Shown here: piece by piece, positions 1 to 13,259 of the stretch
How the letters are laid out: each line of letters opens with the position of its first letter
Numbering within the stretch: position 1 is the first letter of the stretch
Made by a program: the position numbers and the translations under genes
The notes under the pieces: generated by a model
The model's database searches: none
Seen by the model: only the letters and a program-made list of their open reading frames with translations
Told to the model about the DNA's origin: nothing
NCBI GenBank assembly: GCA_002256005.1
Contig: NKIQ01000019.1
Span: 1 to 63,510 of the forward strand
Length of the DNA: 63,510 bases
Reading direction: 5' to 3'
Source of the DNA: Alphaproteobacteria bacterium PA4
GTDB taxonomy: Bacteria; Pseudomonadota; Alphaproteobacteria; Sphingomonadales; Sphingomonadaceae

Positions 1-2763
<2,763 letters not shown>

Positions 2764-2766
2764 TTT

Positions 2767-2789
2767 ACCTCTCCCCTTGAGGGAGAGGT
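2767..2789. repeat. Family A hairpin, probable bidirectional terminator
   Basis: ACCTCTCCC pairs perfectly with GGGAGAGGT across a five-base loop, directly after the enolase stop codon and 6 bp before the stop of the convergent serine dehydratase. The same element recurs at 9331-9353 and 35774-35796. It has no long T-run, so termination is inferred from position and structure. Confidence 0.6.
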
Positions 2790-2795
2790 GGGCAT

Positions 2796-4163
<1,368 letters not shown>

Positions 4164-4239
4164 GGCGCGAGCATAGGCGCTGGGGCCGGCGCGGCAAGCC
4201 GGTTGCGCGCGTCGGTGCACCGCCCTATCGCTGGCGGTG

Positions 4240-5541
4240 ATGCGTTGCTGGCCCATCCCGTTGCTGTTGCTGGCCGTGGCGTCCCCGGTGGCGGCGGCGC
4301 GGTTGACCGGCCTGTCCGCCGTGCCCGGCACCGTCACCATCAGCGCCGATGGCCCGCCGGCGGTGGCGCACCAGTTCGCGCTGGCCGCGCCCTATCGTCT
4401 GGTCGTCGATCTGCCGGCGGTGCTGCCGGTGCCGCTGACGGCGCCGGGGGCGGGCAGCATCACGGGCCTGCGCGCCGCCATGTTCGCGCCCGGCGTGGCG
4501 CGGCTGGTCATCGAGCTGTCGCAGCCATTGGCCATCACCGCGGCGCGCAATGGCCCCGGCGGACTGGCGCTGAGCCTGAAGCGGGTGACGCCGGAGGCAT
4601 TCGCCGCCGCGGTCAAACAGGGCCGCCAGCCGCTGCCGGTGCTGACTGGCGGGCCGACGCCGGATTTCGTGCTGCCCGAGAGCCTGTCCGGCGCGCCCAG
4701 GCCGGCACCGCCGCCGGTCGTACCGCCGGCATTGGTGGAAGCCACGCCGGTCGCGCCGCCCTCCGGCCCGAAAATCACGCCGGCGGCGCCGGTCATCACC
4801 CCGGAAACCGCCGTCGCACCGCCACCAAAGGCCCGCGCTCCCGGCGTCCGCGCCCGCTCCGGCGGCAAGCCGCTCGTCGTCATCGATGCCGGCCATGGCG
4901 GCAAGGATGTCGGCGCCATCAGCATCAATGGTGGCTATGAAAAGCAGGTGACACTGGCCATCGCCCGGGCGACGGCGAAAGCGCTGGAGCGACGCGGCAA
5001 GGTGCGCGTCAAGCTGACCCGCGCCGATGATCGCTTCATCCCGCTCGGCGGCCGCGTCACCATCGCCCGCAACGCCCGCGCCGATCTGTTCATTTCGATC
5101 CACGCCGATGCCGCGCCCAATGCCGAAGCGCGCGGCGCCAGCGTCTACACCCTGTCCGCCGTCGCCTCGGACGCGGTCGCCGCCCGGCTGGCGGCGCGCG
5201 AAAACAAGGCGGACATCATCGGCGGGGTCAATCTGGGCGCCGAAGCGCCGGAGGTCGGCGACATCATGATCGACCTGTCGCGCCGCGCCACCACCAATGT
5301 CTCCGTGGCCTTTGCCGAAATCCTGCAGGACGAACTCGCCGACCGCATGATGTTCCGCGGTGAATTCCACCATTTTGCCGGCTTCTGGGTACTGAAGGCG
5401 CCGGACGTGCCCTCGGTGCTGCTCGAAACCGGCTATGTCACCAACAGCGAGGACGCGAAGTTCCTGTTTTCCGACGAGGGCCGCACGAAAGTGGGCGAGG
5501 GGATCGCCAAGGCCATCGAGCGCCATTTGCTCGGCGACTGA
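4240..5541 (+). CDS. N-acetylmuramoyl-L-alanine amidase (AmiC-type)
   Basis: This secreted periplasmic enzyme of about 433 residues cleaves the amide between muramic acid and the stem peptide during cell separation. It has a signal peptide ([16 protein letters not shown]), an AMIN-like targeting domain (about 22-130), a proline-rich linker (about 150-215) and an Amidase_3 catalytic domain to the end. Zinc and catalytic residues are seen in IDAGHGGKD, the Glu of YEKQ, the His of FISIHADA and the Glu of [12 protein letters not shown] 4237 directly precedes ATG 4240, and either could start it. The gene lies upstream of a penicillin-binding protein in the same direction, separated by a family B repeat. 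Confidence 0.93.
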   Translation: MRCWPIPLLLLAVASPVAAARLTGLSAVPGTVTISADGPPAVAHQFALAAPYRLVVDLPAVLPVPLTAPGAGSITGLRAAMFAPGVARLVIELSQPLAITAARNGPGGLALSLKRVTPEAFAAAVKQGRQPLPVLTGGPTPDFVLPESLSGAPRPAPPPVVPPALVEATPVAPPSGPKITPAAPVITPETAVAPPPKARAPGVRARSGGKPLVVIDAGHGGKDVGAISINGGYEKQVTLAIARATAKALERRGKVRVKLTRADDRFIPLGGRVTIARNARADLFISIHADAAPNAEARGASVYTLSAVASDAVAARLAARENKADIIGGVNLGAEAPEVGDIMIDLSRRATTNVSVAFAEILQDELADRMMFRGEFHHFAGFWVLKAPDVPSVLLETGYVTNSEDAKFLFSDEGRTKVGEGIAKAIERHLLGD

Positions 5542-5545
5542 CCAA

Positions 5546-5674
5546 CTCCCTCCCCCCTTGCGGGGAGGGCGACTCGGCGAAGCCGAGCGGGGTGGGGGTT
5601 GCACATGCGGCCACACGCGTAACCCCCACCCCGCTCACCTGCGGTGAGTCGCCCTCCCCGCAGGGGGGAGGGCG
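5546..5674. repeat. Family B composite hairpin repeat, copy 1
   Basis: The element has a symmetric build. A short stem of CTCCCC/GGGGAG type with CGACTCGGCG sits at each end, and long inner arms (GCGGGGTGGGGGTT against AACCCCCACCCCGC) lie between them. Sister copies are at 19684-19811 and 20488-20617. This one lies between two co-directional cell-wall genes. No ORF with coding character is present in it. Confidence 0.85.
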
Positions 5675-5740
5675 TTGCGGGACGCGCTTCCCTCAGCCCC
5701 CGCGACCCGCTATCCGACACGCCATCGACACGGAGTGACA

Positions 5741-8149
5741 ATGCGGCGTTGGGTGATCTGGGCAGGGGCAGGGCTGGCCGTCGCGGTGGCGGCGGTGGCG
5801 CTGCTGTTCTGGTCGGCGATGCGCGACCTGCCCGATGAGGCGGAACTGGCGCGCTTCACCGCCGCGCTGCCCTCCACCGTCCGCGATATCGACGGCAATA
5901 TCGTCACCAGCTTCACCCGCGAACGCCGGGTCTATCTGCCGTACAACGAGATCCCGCCGCGACTGGTGCAGGCCTATATCTCGGCAGAGGACAAGACCTT
6001 CTTCGAACATGGCGGGCTGGATTATGTCGGCATCGCCGGCGCCGTCGTCACCAATATCGAATCGATCTTCACTGGCCGGCGGCCGGTGGGTGCCTCGACG
6101 ATCACCCAGCAGGTGGCGAAGAGCCTCATTGGCAACGAAGTCACCTACAGCCGCAAGCTGCGCGAGGCGATCCTCGCCCGCCGCATCGAGGCGACCTTCA
6201 CCAAGCAGCAGATTCTGGAACTCTACCTCAACCAGATCTTCCTTGGCCGCAATTCCTATGGCGTCGAGGCAGCGGCCCAGGCCTATTTCGGCAAATCGGC
6301 GAACCAGCTTGACCTCTCGCAGATGGCCTATCTCGCCATCCTGCCCAAGGCGCCGAGCACCTATAGCCCCATTTCGCAGAACGCCCGGGCCGTGGCGCGG
6401 CGCGACTATGTGCTGCGCCAGATGCTGGCCAATGGCTATATCAGCGCGGCGGAGGCCGATGCGGCGCGCGCCACGCCGCTGGTCGCCATCCGCAACCGCG
6501 CCCAGGCGACGGCCAGGGCCAGCGATTATTTCGTCGAGGATGTGCGCCGCACGCTGATGGCGAAGTTCGGCGAGCCCGAGAAGGACGGCGCCAACAGCGT
6601 CTATGGCGGCGGCCTGTGGATTCGCACCTCCGTCGCCCCCAAGCTGCAACTCGCCGCCGAAAAGGCGATGCGCAACGGTTTCCTGCGCTATGAGTCGCAG
6701 CGGCCGTGGCGCGGCCCGGCGGCGCACATCGAGATCGGTGACGGCTGGCCGGGCCGGCTGGCGGCGGCCAACATCGCCACCGGCCTGCCGGACTGGAAGA
6801 AGGCCGTGGTGCTGGCCAAGGACGGCGACAGTTCGCGGATCGGTTTTGCCGATGGCAGCACCGGCACGCTGCCCGGCTGGGCGGCGATGAAGCCGCTGGT
6901 CGGCACCACCCGCTCTGCCGGCGAGGCGCTGAAACCCGGCGATGTCATTCCGGTGGTGCGCAGCGGCGACGCCTGGGCGCTGCGCCAGGTGCCGGAAGTG
7001 TCGGGCGGCATGGTGGTCGAGGACCCGCATTCCGGCCGGGTGCTGGCGCTGGTCGGCGGCTTCGACGCCCGCGCACAAAGCTTCAACCGCGCCACACAGG
7101 CGCAGCGCCAGCCGGGCTCGACCTTCAAGCCGATTGTCTATGCGACGGCGCTCGACAATGGCTTCACGCCGTCATCCATCGTCGTCGATGCGCCCTATTG
7201 CGTGTTCCAGACGCGCCAGCTCGGCACCAAATGCTTCCGCAATTTCGGCAACATGCGCAGCGCTGGCGCGCAGACGCTGCGCTGGGGCCTGGAACAGTCG
7301 CGCAATCTGATGACCGTGCGCATCGCCTACAACACCGGCATGGACAAGATTGTGGCGCAGGCCAAGGCGCTGGGCATCGGCAGCTATCAGCCGGTGCTGT
7401 CGATCGCGCTCGGTGCCGGCGAGACGACGGTGATGAAGCTGACCAATGCCTATGCGCAATTGTTCAACGCCGGCCGCGCGCTGGAACCCAGCCTCATCGA
7501 CATGGTGCAGGACAGGAACGGCAAGGTTATCTGGCGGCGTGACAATCGCGCCTGCCCCGGTTGCGCCGCCGCCGACTGGCACGGCGAGGCCATGCCGCGC
7601 CCCGGCGGCACGCCGCGCCAGGTCATCGATGCGCGCACCGCCTATCAGATCGTCCATCTGATGGAAGGCGTCGTCACCCGCGGCACCGGCACGGCGCTGC
7701 TGCCGCTCAATCGGCCACTGGCGGGCAAGACCGGCACCACCAGCGGCCCCAAGGATGTCTGGTTCATCGGCGGCACCCAGAATCTCGTCGCCGGCCTCTA
7801 CATGGGCTATGACAACCCCCGCAACATGGGCGGCTATGCCCAGGGCGGCACGCTGGCGGCGCCGATCTGGCGCGAATTCGGCGAAACCGCGCTGAAGGAT
7901 GCGCCGAAACTGCCCTTCATCGTCCCCGCCGGCGTGCGCATGGTGCGCATCGAGCGGCGCAGCGGCAAGCGCGTCTATGGCGTCTGGCCGACCGACGAGC
8001 CCAAGGCCGCGGTGATCTGGGAAGCCTTCAAGCCCGACAGCGAGCCGCGCCGCGTCGGCAAGGCGACCGACACCCTGTTCGGCGGACCGACGGGCAAGCG
8101 GGTGCGCAGTGACGCAGAGTTCTTGCGCGAACAGGGCGGCATCTACTAG
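5741..8149 (+). CDS. mrcA: Penicillin-binding protein 1A (bifunctional class A)
   Basis: The 802-residue inner-membrane enzyme polymerises glycan strands and cross-links peptides. A membrane anchor (residues 5-24) is followed by the GT51 transglycosylase domain (about 55-225) with the catalytic Glu in SAEDKTFFEHGG and GASTITQQVAKSL. An OB-like insert comes next. The transpeptidase domain has the Ser-x-x-Lys in PGSTFKP (near 460), SRN near 520 and KTGT near 662. The ATG at 5741 has GGAG seven bases upstream; the frame stays open to 5675 inside the repeat. It ends with TAG. Confidence 0.96.
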   Translation: MRRWVIWAGAGLAVAVAAVALLFWSAMRDLPDEAELARFTAALPSTVRDIDGNIVTSFTRERRVYLPYNEIPPRLVQAYISAEDKTFFEHGGLDYVGIAGAVVTNIESIFTGRRPVGASTITQQVAKSLIGNEVTYSRKLREAILARRIEATFTKQQILELYLNQIFLGRNSYGVEAAAQAYFGKSANQLDLSQMAYLAILPKAPSTYSPISQNARAVARRDYVLRQMLANGYISAAEADAARATPLVAIRNRAQATARASDYFVEDVRRTLMAKFGEPEKDGANSVYGGGLWIRTSVAPKLQLAAEKAMRNGFLRYESQRPWRGPAAHIEIGDGWPGRLAAANIATGLPDWKKAVVLAKDGDSSRIGFADGSTGTLPGWAAMKPLVGTTRSAGEALKPGDVIPVVRSGDAWALRQVPEVSGGMVVEDPHSGRVLALVGGFDARAQSFNRATQAQRQPGSTFKPIVYATALDNGFTPSSIVVDAPYCVFQTRQLGTKCFRNFGNMRSAGAQTLRWGLEQSRNLMTVRIAYNTGMDKIVAQAKALGIGSYQPVLSIALGAGETTVMKLTNAYAQLFNAGRALEPSLIDMVQDRNGKVIWRRDNRACPGCAAADWHGEAMPRPGGTPRQVIDARTAYQIVHLMEGVVTRGTGTALLPLNRPLAGKTGTTSGPKDVWFIGGTQNLVAGLYMGYDNPRNMGGYAQGGTLAAPIWREFGETALKDAPKLPFIVPAGVRMVRIERRSGKRVYGVWPTDEPKAAVIWEAFKPDSEPRRVGKATDTLFGGPTGKRVRSDAEFLREQGGIY

Positions 8150-8195
8150 GGACTGTCGCACGCGCTGCCTTGCCGGCGGCCACAGGAGACTGATT

Positions 8196-9324
8196 TTGCG
8201 CGCCGAGGCACAAGCCTATGCTGACTCCATCAAACAGGCACTGGACCTGTTGAGGAGGTTTCTTTGACTGGGATCGCGCCCTCCGCCGTCTCGATGAACT
8301 GAACGCGCGGGTCGAGGACCCGAAGCTCTGGGACAATCCCAAGGCCGCGCAAGCCGTGATGACCGAACGCCGTCGCCTCGACGAGGCGATTGCCGCGACG
8401 CGCGCCATCGAGAGCGAACTCGCCGACACCTCCGAACTCATCGAAATGGCCGAGGCCGAGGGCGATGAGGACATGGCCGCCGAAGGCAATGCCGTGCTGA
8501 AGGCGCTGGCCGAACGCGCCGAGCGCGACAAGGTGGCGGCGCTGCTCGCCGGCGAGGCCGACAACAACGACAGCTATATCGAAATCAATTCCGGCGCCGG
8601 CGGCACCGAGAGCCAGGACTGGGCACAGATGCTGCAGCGCATGTACCAGCGCTGGGCCGAACGCCATGGCTACAAGGTCGAGCTGATCGATTACAACAGC
8701 GGCGAAACCGCCGGCATCAAGAATGCGACGATGCTGATCAAGGGCCCCCAGGCCTATGGCTGGGCCAAGACCGAGAGCGGCGTCCACCGCCTTGTCCGCA
8801 TTTCGCCCTATGACAGCGCGGCGCGGCGGCACACCAGCTTTGCCAGCGTCTGGGTCTATCCGCAGATCGACGACGACATCGATATCGAGGTCAAGGAATC
8901 CGATCTGAAGATCGACACCTATCGCGCGTCTGGCGCCGGCGGCCAGCACGTCAACACCACCGATTCCGCCGTGCGCATCACCCATGTGCCGACCGGCGTC
9001 ATCGTCGCCTGCCAGAACGAGCGCAGCCAGCACAAGAACCGCGCGACGGCGATGAAGATGCTGAAGGCGCGGCTGTACGAACGCGAACTGGCCATCCGCG
9101 AAGCCGCGGCGGCGGATGTCGAGGCGTCGAAGACCGATATCGGCTGGGGTCACCAGATCCGATCCTATGTGCTCCAGCCCTATCAGCTGGTGAAGGATCT
9201 GCGCACCGGCCTGACTTCGACGGCGCCGAGCGATGTGCTCGATGGCGCGCTCGATCCGTTCATGGCGGCGGCGCTGAGCCAGAAGGTCACCGGCGAAAAG
9301 GCCGATGTGGAGGATGTGGACTGA
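8196..9324 (+). CDS. prfB: Peptide chain release factor 2, programmed +1 frameshift
   Basis: RF2 recognises UGA and UAA and releases finished peptides. It is encoded in two overlapping frames. Frame 1 starts at TTG 8196 (AGGAG at 8184-8188) and gives LRAEAQAYADSIKQALDLL then RRFL before an in-frame TGA at 8265. Skipping T8265 continues as DWDRALRRLDELNARVEDP in the frame ending at 9324, for about 375 residues. The GGQ motif (GAGGQHVNTTDSAVRITH) for peptidyl-tRNA hydrolysis is present. The stop-recognition tripeptide reads SPY rather than SPF, which I recall as usual in alphaproteobacteria. The coordinates span both frames. Confidence 0.96.
8253..8268 (+). other. prfB: prfB +1 recoding site
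   Basis: An internal Shine-Dalgarno-like AGGAGG (8253-8258) is followed by a three-base spacer and the slippery CTT TGA C. This is the classic arrangement in which scarcity of RF2 lets ribosomes slip from CTT to the +1 frame, giving autoregulation. The protein frames on either side agree with RF2 homologues. Confidence 0.95.
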
Positions 9325-9330
9325 CCCCTT

Positions 9331-9353
9331 ACCTCTCCCCCTGGGGGAGAGGT
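9331..9353. repeat. Family A hairpin, probable bidirectional terminator
   Basis: ACCTCTCCCC and GGGGAGAGGT form a perfect stem with a minimal loop, placed between the convergent prfB and amidase genes. It is nearly the same sequence as 2767-2789. Confidence 0.6.
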
Positions 9354-9365
9354 AGGTCGTCGTCC

Positions 9366-10781
9366 TTATATTGTGGCCCTTCTTCCCGCCCAGGGCGCCG
9401 CCCGCTCCACCTGCCCCGCCAGCCGGTAGAGCAGCCCTTCCGCGCCATAGCGGCCCATCGCCATCACCCCGATCGGCAACCCCTTGCTGTCCATGCCCAG
9501 CGGCAGCGACATCGCCGGCTGGCCGGTCCAGTTGGCGAGCGCGGTGAACGGGCTGTAGCCGAGGATGTTGGCGGTCCATTCCTCCATGTTGGTGGGTGAC
9601 AGGTCGATCTTGCCAAGCTGGATGACCGGCTGGGCGAAGACCGGCGACAGGATGATGTCGTAATCCGCCATGAAGTCGCTGACGGTGATGGCGGCCTGCT
9701 GGAACAGCGCGTTGGCGGCCAGCACCTGCGCGCCGCTCGTCGTCTTGCCGATATGCACGAACATCTGCGTCACCGTTTCCAGATCGTCGCCGGCGCTGTC
9801 GCGGCCCAGCGCCTTCAGCCGCTCGCCGACCTCGAACGCCGTGGCGCTGGCGATGGTGGCGACCATGGCCTCGCCGAGTGCGCCGCCGTCGAGATGCGGC
9901 TGGGCCTCGCTGACATGATGGCCGAGGCCTTCGAGCAGGCGGGCGGCGTCGCGGACGGCGGCAATCACCTCCGGATGCACCGGCACGCCGGTGATGGGGT
10001 TCAGCATCAGCGCGATGCGCAGCCGACCGGGCTCGCGGGTGACTTCGGAGAGGTAGGAATGTTCGGGCGCTGGCGCCGTATAGCGGCTGCCCGATTCCGC
10101 GCCATGGCTGGCATCGAGCAGGGCGGCCGAATCGCGCACCGTGCGGCTGACGGCATGGACGACACCGAGGCCGAGCCAGCCTTCGGTGCCCTTCGGCCCC
10201 ATCGGCACGCGGCCGCGCGACGGCTTCAGGCCGAACACACCGCAGGCCGCCGCCGGGCAGCGGATCGAACCGCCGCCATCGGATGCATGGGCGATCGGCA
10301 CCACGCCGGCCGCCACCGCACAGGCCGCGCCGCCGCTGCTGCCACCGGCGCTATGGGCGAGGTTCCAGGGGTTGCGGGTGAGGCCAGTGGCGGCGCTTTC
10401 GGTGGTGACGGTCAGGCCGAATTCCGGCGTCGTCGTCTTGCCGAACGTGTTGAGGCCCGCAGCGGTGTAGCGCTGGAACAGGGTGGAGGTGTAATCGGCG
10501 CGGGCGTCGTTCCACAGCCGGCTGCCTTCGCCCATGCGTTCGCCGGGGATGGCCATGTGCAGGTCCTTGACCAGGAACGGCACGCCGGCGAACGGCCCGG
10601 TGAAGGTGGTTTTGGCGGCGCTGCGGGCGCGCTCGTACAGGGGCTGCGCCATGAAATTGAGGCGGGGGTTGGTCGCTTCGGCGCGGGCGATGGCGGCTTC
10701 CAGCAGCTCCGCCGGGCTGGCCTGGCCGCTGGCGACAAGGGCCGCCTGGCCAAGGGCGTCATGGTCGAGAAGGTCGGTCAT
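9366..10781 (-). CDS. Amidase signature family enzyme
   Basis: The 471-residue protein has the amidase-signature fold with a Ser-cisSer-Lys triad. The lysine is in GVPFLVKDLHMAIPGE (about 85), and the glycine/serine-rich signature is SAGGSSGGAACAVAAG followed by DGGGSIRCPAAACGVFGLKP. It hydrolyses a carboxamide; the substrate cannot be read from sequence. The overall pattern resembles 6-aminohexanoate-cyclic-dimer hydrolase-like amidases. No signal peptide is seen, so it is cytoplasmic. It stands alone, with 241 bp of unremarkable sequence upstream (10782-11022). Confidence 0.9.
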   Translation of the reverse strand: MTDLLDHDALGQAALVASGQASPAELLEAAIARAEATNPRLNFMAQPLYERARSAAKTTFTGPFAGVPFLVKDLHMAIPGERMGEGSRLWNDARADYTSTLFQRYTAAGLNTFGKTTTPEFGLTVTTESAATGLTRNPWNLAHSAGGSSGGAACAVAAGVVPIAHASDGGGSIRCPAAACGVFGLKPSRGRVPMGPKGTEGWLGLGVVHAVSRTVRDSAALLDASHGAESGSRYTAPAPEHSYLSEVTREPGRLRIALMLNPITGVPVHPEVIAAVRDAARLLEGLGHHVSEAQPHLDGGALGEAMVATIASATAFEVGERLKALGRDSAGDDLETVTQMFVHIGKTTSGAQVLAANALFQQAAITVSDFMADYDIILSPVFAQPVIQLGKIDLSPTNMEEWTANILGYSPFTALANWTGQPAMSLPLGMDSKGLPIGVMAMGRYGAEGLLYRLAGQVERAAPWAGRRATI

Positions 10782-11022
10782 CGGTGCATCCCCAGGCTGT
10801 GTTTTGGGGACAGTCTAGGCGCGTCGCGGCGCCTGTCATCCTGTCAATGATGGCGAGGCGAGGCGGCGCCGGGGCTTGCTGGAAATATCAATGAAATCAA
10901 CGTTGTCAGCGGAAGTCTGCAGAAAGTCTAGGGGGTTGGCGGGTTGTTCCGCACCGTCCTGGTCCGCAAACTCCCGGCAGCCTCGACACCACAGCCCAAT
11001 CCGCGCCTGCAGGACGGCGCCC

Positions 11023-12027
11023 TCAAGGCAGTGGCACGCCCTGGCGGATGCGGTCCGAAAAGCCGTAGTCCGGCGGCGGCGCCTTGGCGCGCGGGCCGAT
11101 GTGCGAGCGGGCGGTCAGCTCGGCGAGCGGTACGCGGTGGCTGACGAAGTCGTGCACATAGAGATATTCCGGCAGCCGGCCGGGCAGCAGGATGCGCCAG
11201 TCCATTTCCACCCGAGGGTCGAGCCGCCGTGCCATGCCGAAGATCAGCGTGGTGCAATTGGCGCTGAGCGTGTTGTACCAGCGCGGCGTCTCGGCCACGT
11301 CATTGGCCAGCGCCACATATTCGCCGAGCAGGGCGCGCGCCGTCTTTTGCTGGATGTCGAGGTGATAGAGGCGGACATCCTCGCCGCGCACCGTGCTGCG
11401 CACCTTCACCACGTCGCGTTCGTCGGCGGCGATGATGGCGAGCTCATAGGTCTTGAAGAAGCCGGCGGTGGCCGAATAGGCCTCACCGCGTTCCTTGCGG
11501 ATCTCGATGGAAAAGGCCAGCGGCGGCTGATCGGCGAAGGTGAAGCTGACGATGGCATGGGCGATGGCCTCGCCGGCCCAATAGGACAGGAACAGGTCGG
11601 CGCCGGTCAGCTGGCTGAGCCGGTAGCTGCGGGTTTCCCAGCGCTGGTCGAAATCCGTGTCGCTGCGCCAGGTGAAGTTGCGGACATTGCCGACGATCAG
11701 TTCGTCGCCGTTGATGCTGGCCTGCGCGACGCGCGCCACATCCGGCTGCCAATCGCGGTCGGCCGATGGCGCGATACCGTCCCACCAGCCGAGCAGCGGC
11801 CCCCAGCTCAGCGCCACGATGACCAGCAGCGCCAGCCGCTGCCGCGCCCAGAGCGCCGCAACGGCGGCGAGCGTCGCCACGGCAAAGGCCGCGACCAGGC
11901 CATAACGCAGCAACGGGCCGTCGAGCAGCCGCGACCAGAGCGCCATGCCGCCCCAGACGCCGCCGACGAGCAGCAGCAGTGTGACGAGGCTGCGCCCGAT
12001 GATGCCGAGGCGGCGCCGGCCCTTCAA
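11023..12027 (-). CDS. DUF4105 (Lnb N-terminal periplasmic domain) membrane protein
   Basis: The 334-residue protein has three hydrophobic segments in its first 80 residues and then a periplasmic DUF4105 domain with WRSDTDFDQRWETRSY and the conserved cysteine in LSANCTTLIFG. DUF4105 proteins are predicted papain-like cysteine hydrolases of the envelope; the substrate is not established. The start is a TTG at 12027, overlapping the TGA of metC (TTGA), so it is translated by coupling to metC. It ends the sseA-metC operon. No function in sulfur metabolism is implied beyond co-expression. Confidence 0.85.
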   Translation of the reverse strand: MKGRRRLGIIGRSLVTLLLLVGGVWGGMALWSRLLDGPLLRYGLVAAFAVATLAAVAALWARQRLALLVIVALSWGPLLGWWDGIAPSADRDWQPDVARVAQASINGDELIVGNVRNFTWRSDTDFDQRWETRSYRLSQLTGADLFLSYWAGEAIAHAIVSFTFADQPPLAFSIEIRKERGEAYSATAGFFKTYELAIIAADERDVVKVRSTVRGEDVRLYHLDIQQKTARALLGEYVALANDVAETPRWYNTLSANCTTLIFGMARRLDPRVEMDWRILLPGRLPEYLYVHDFVSHRVPLAELTARSHIGPRAKAPPPDYGFSDRIRQGVPLP

Positions 12028-13241
12028 AACTGCGCCCCATAGCGGGCGAGGCCGGCGTCGAGATCGGCGATCAGGTCGGCGGGGTCTTCCAGCCCGATCG
12101 ACAGGCGCAGCAGGGGGCCGGGCAGCGGCGTCGCCGTGGCGGTGCGGATGCTGTCGATCTCCACCGGCAGGATCAGCGATTCATAGCCGCCCCAGCTGAA
12201 GCCGATGCCGAAATGCCGGAGGTCATCGATCAATGCCGCGGTATCGGCGCGAGTGCCCTGTTTCAGCACAAAGCCGAACAGCCCGGTGGCGCCCGCAAAA
12301 TCCCGCCGCCACAACGCATGATCGGGGTGCGAGGGCAGGGCGGGGTGCAGCACGCGGTCGACGTGGTGGTGCCCCTCCAGCCAGCGCGCCACCGTCAACG
12401 CACTCGCCTCGGCCCGGTCCAGCCGCAATTCCAGCGTGCGCAGCCCGCGCAGCACCAGCGCCGCATCATCGGCCGACACGCTGTGCCCCAGCCGATAGGT
12501 CGCTGCCTTCAGCCGCGGCCACAGCGCCTGCGTCGCCGTGGCGCTGCCCATCATCACATCGCTATGGCCGCCGACATATTTGGTCAGCGCCTGGATGCTG
12601 ATGTCACAGCCCAGCGCCAGCGGTTGCAGGCGCAGCGGCGTCGCCCAGGTGTTGTCGATCATGGTGACGATGTTGCGGGCGCGCGCGATGGTGGTGATCG
12701 CCGGCACATCCTGCACCTCGAAACTCAAGGAGCCCGGCGATTCGAGCAGGATGGCGCTGGTGTTGGGCTGGATGAGGTCGGCAATGCTGCTGCCGACGCG
12801 CGGGTCGAAATAGGTCGTCGTGACGCCGAAGCGCGCCAGCGTCTGGTCGGCGAACAGCCGCGTCGGTTCATAGGCGCTGTCGGTGATCAGCACATGGTCG
12901 CCGGCCTTGACCACGGCGAGCAGTGCCGTGGTGATGGCGGCAACGCCCGACACGAACAGCTTGGTGCCGGCGGCGCCCGGCTCCAGCCCGGTCAACGCGT
13001 CTTCCAGCGCCCATTGCGTCGGCGTGCCGCGGCGGCCGTAATAGAGCCCGGCATCGGGCGCGGCGATGCCGGCGTCGAGATCGGCGAGCGTATCGAACAG
13101 GATCGTCGAGGCGCGCCACACCGGCGGATTGACGATGCCATCGGCAAAGCCGGGGCCGCGCCCGGCATGGACGAGCCGGGTGCCGGTACAGGTGCCGTCA
13201 TGCGGCTGCGGCGGCTGGCGGCGATGGCGATTGTCGGTCAT
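12024..13241 (-). CDS. metC: Cystathionine beta-lyase
   Basis: The 405-residue PLP enzyme belongs to the Cys/Met metabolism family and cleaves cystathionine to homocysteine, pyruvate and ammonia. Visible features are the YYGRRGTPTQWALEDAL region that binds PLP phosphate, VSGVAAI, the Asp in MIDNTWATPL and the PLP-lysine in QALTKYVGGHSDVMMG (near 213). The GYES/LSIGLEDPADLIADLD tail is typical. It begins 18 bp after sseA ends and overlaps the DUF4105 gene, forming one operon. Related gamma-synthases share the fold, but the WGG-ESL tail favours the beta-lyase. Confidence 0.92.
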   Translation of the reverse strand: MTDNRHRRQPPQPHDGTCTGTRLVHAGRGPGFADGIVNPPVWRASTILFDTLADLDAGIAAPDAGLYYGRRGTPTQWALEDALTGLEPGAAGTKLFVSGVAAITTALLAVVKAGDHVLITDSAYEPTRLFADQTLARFGVTTTYFDPRVGSSIADLIQPNTSAILLESPGSLSFEVQDVPAITTIARARNIVTMIDNTWATPLRLQPLALGCDISIQALTKYVGGHSDVMMGSATATQALWPRLKAATYRLGHSVSADDAALVLRGLRTLELRLDRAEASALTVARWLEGHHHVDRVLHPALPSHPDHALWRRDFAGATGLFGFVLKQGTRADTAALIDDLRHFGIGFSWGGYESLILPVEIDSIRTATATPLPGPLLRLSIGLEDPADLIADLDAGLARYGAQF

Positions 13242-13259
13242 CGCCGCCGGGTGCCGGAA

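Noticed and set aside
10782-11022. A possible small gene in the 241-bp gap between the amidase and DUF4105 genes
   Set aside because: No frame has a start with a ribosome-binding site and protein-like composition; nothing notable is seen.
13242-13259. Possible SAM riboswitch before metC
   Set aside because: The gap to sseA is only 18 bp, and the region upstream of sseA (14100 onwards) shows no SAM-II-like pseudoknot.
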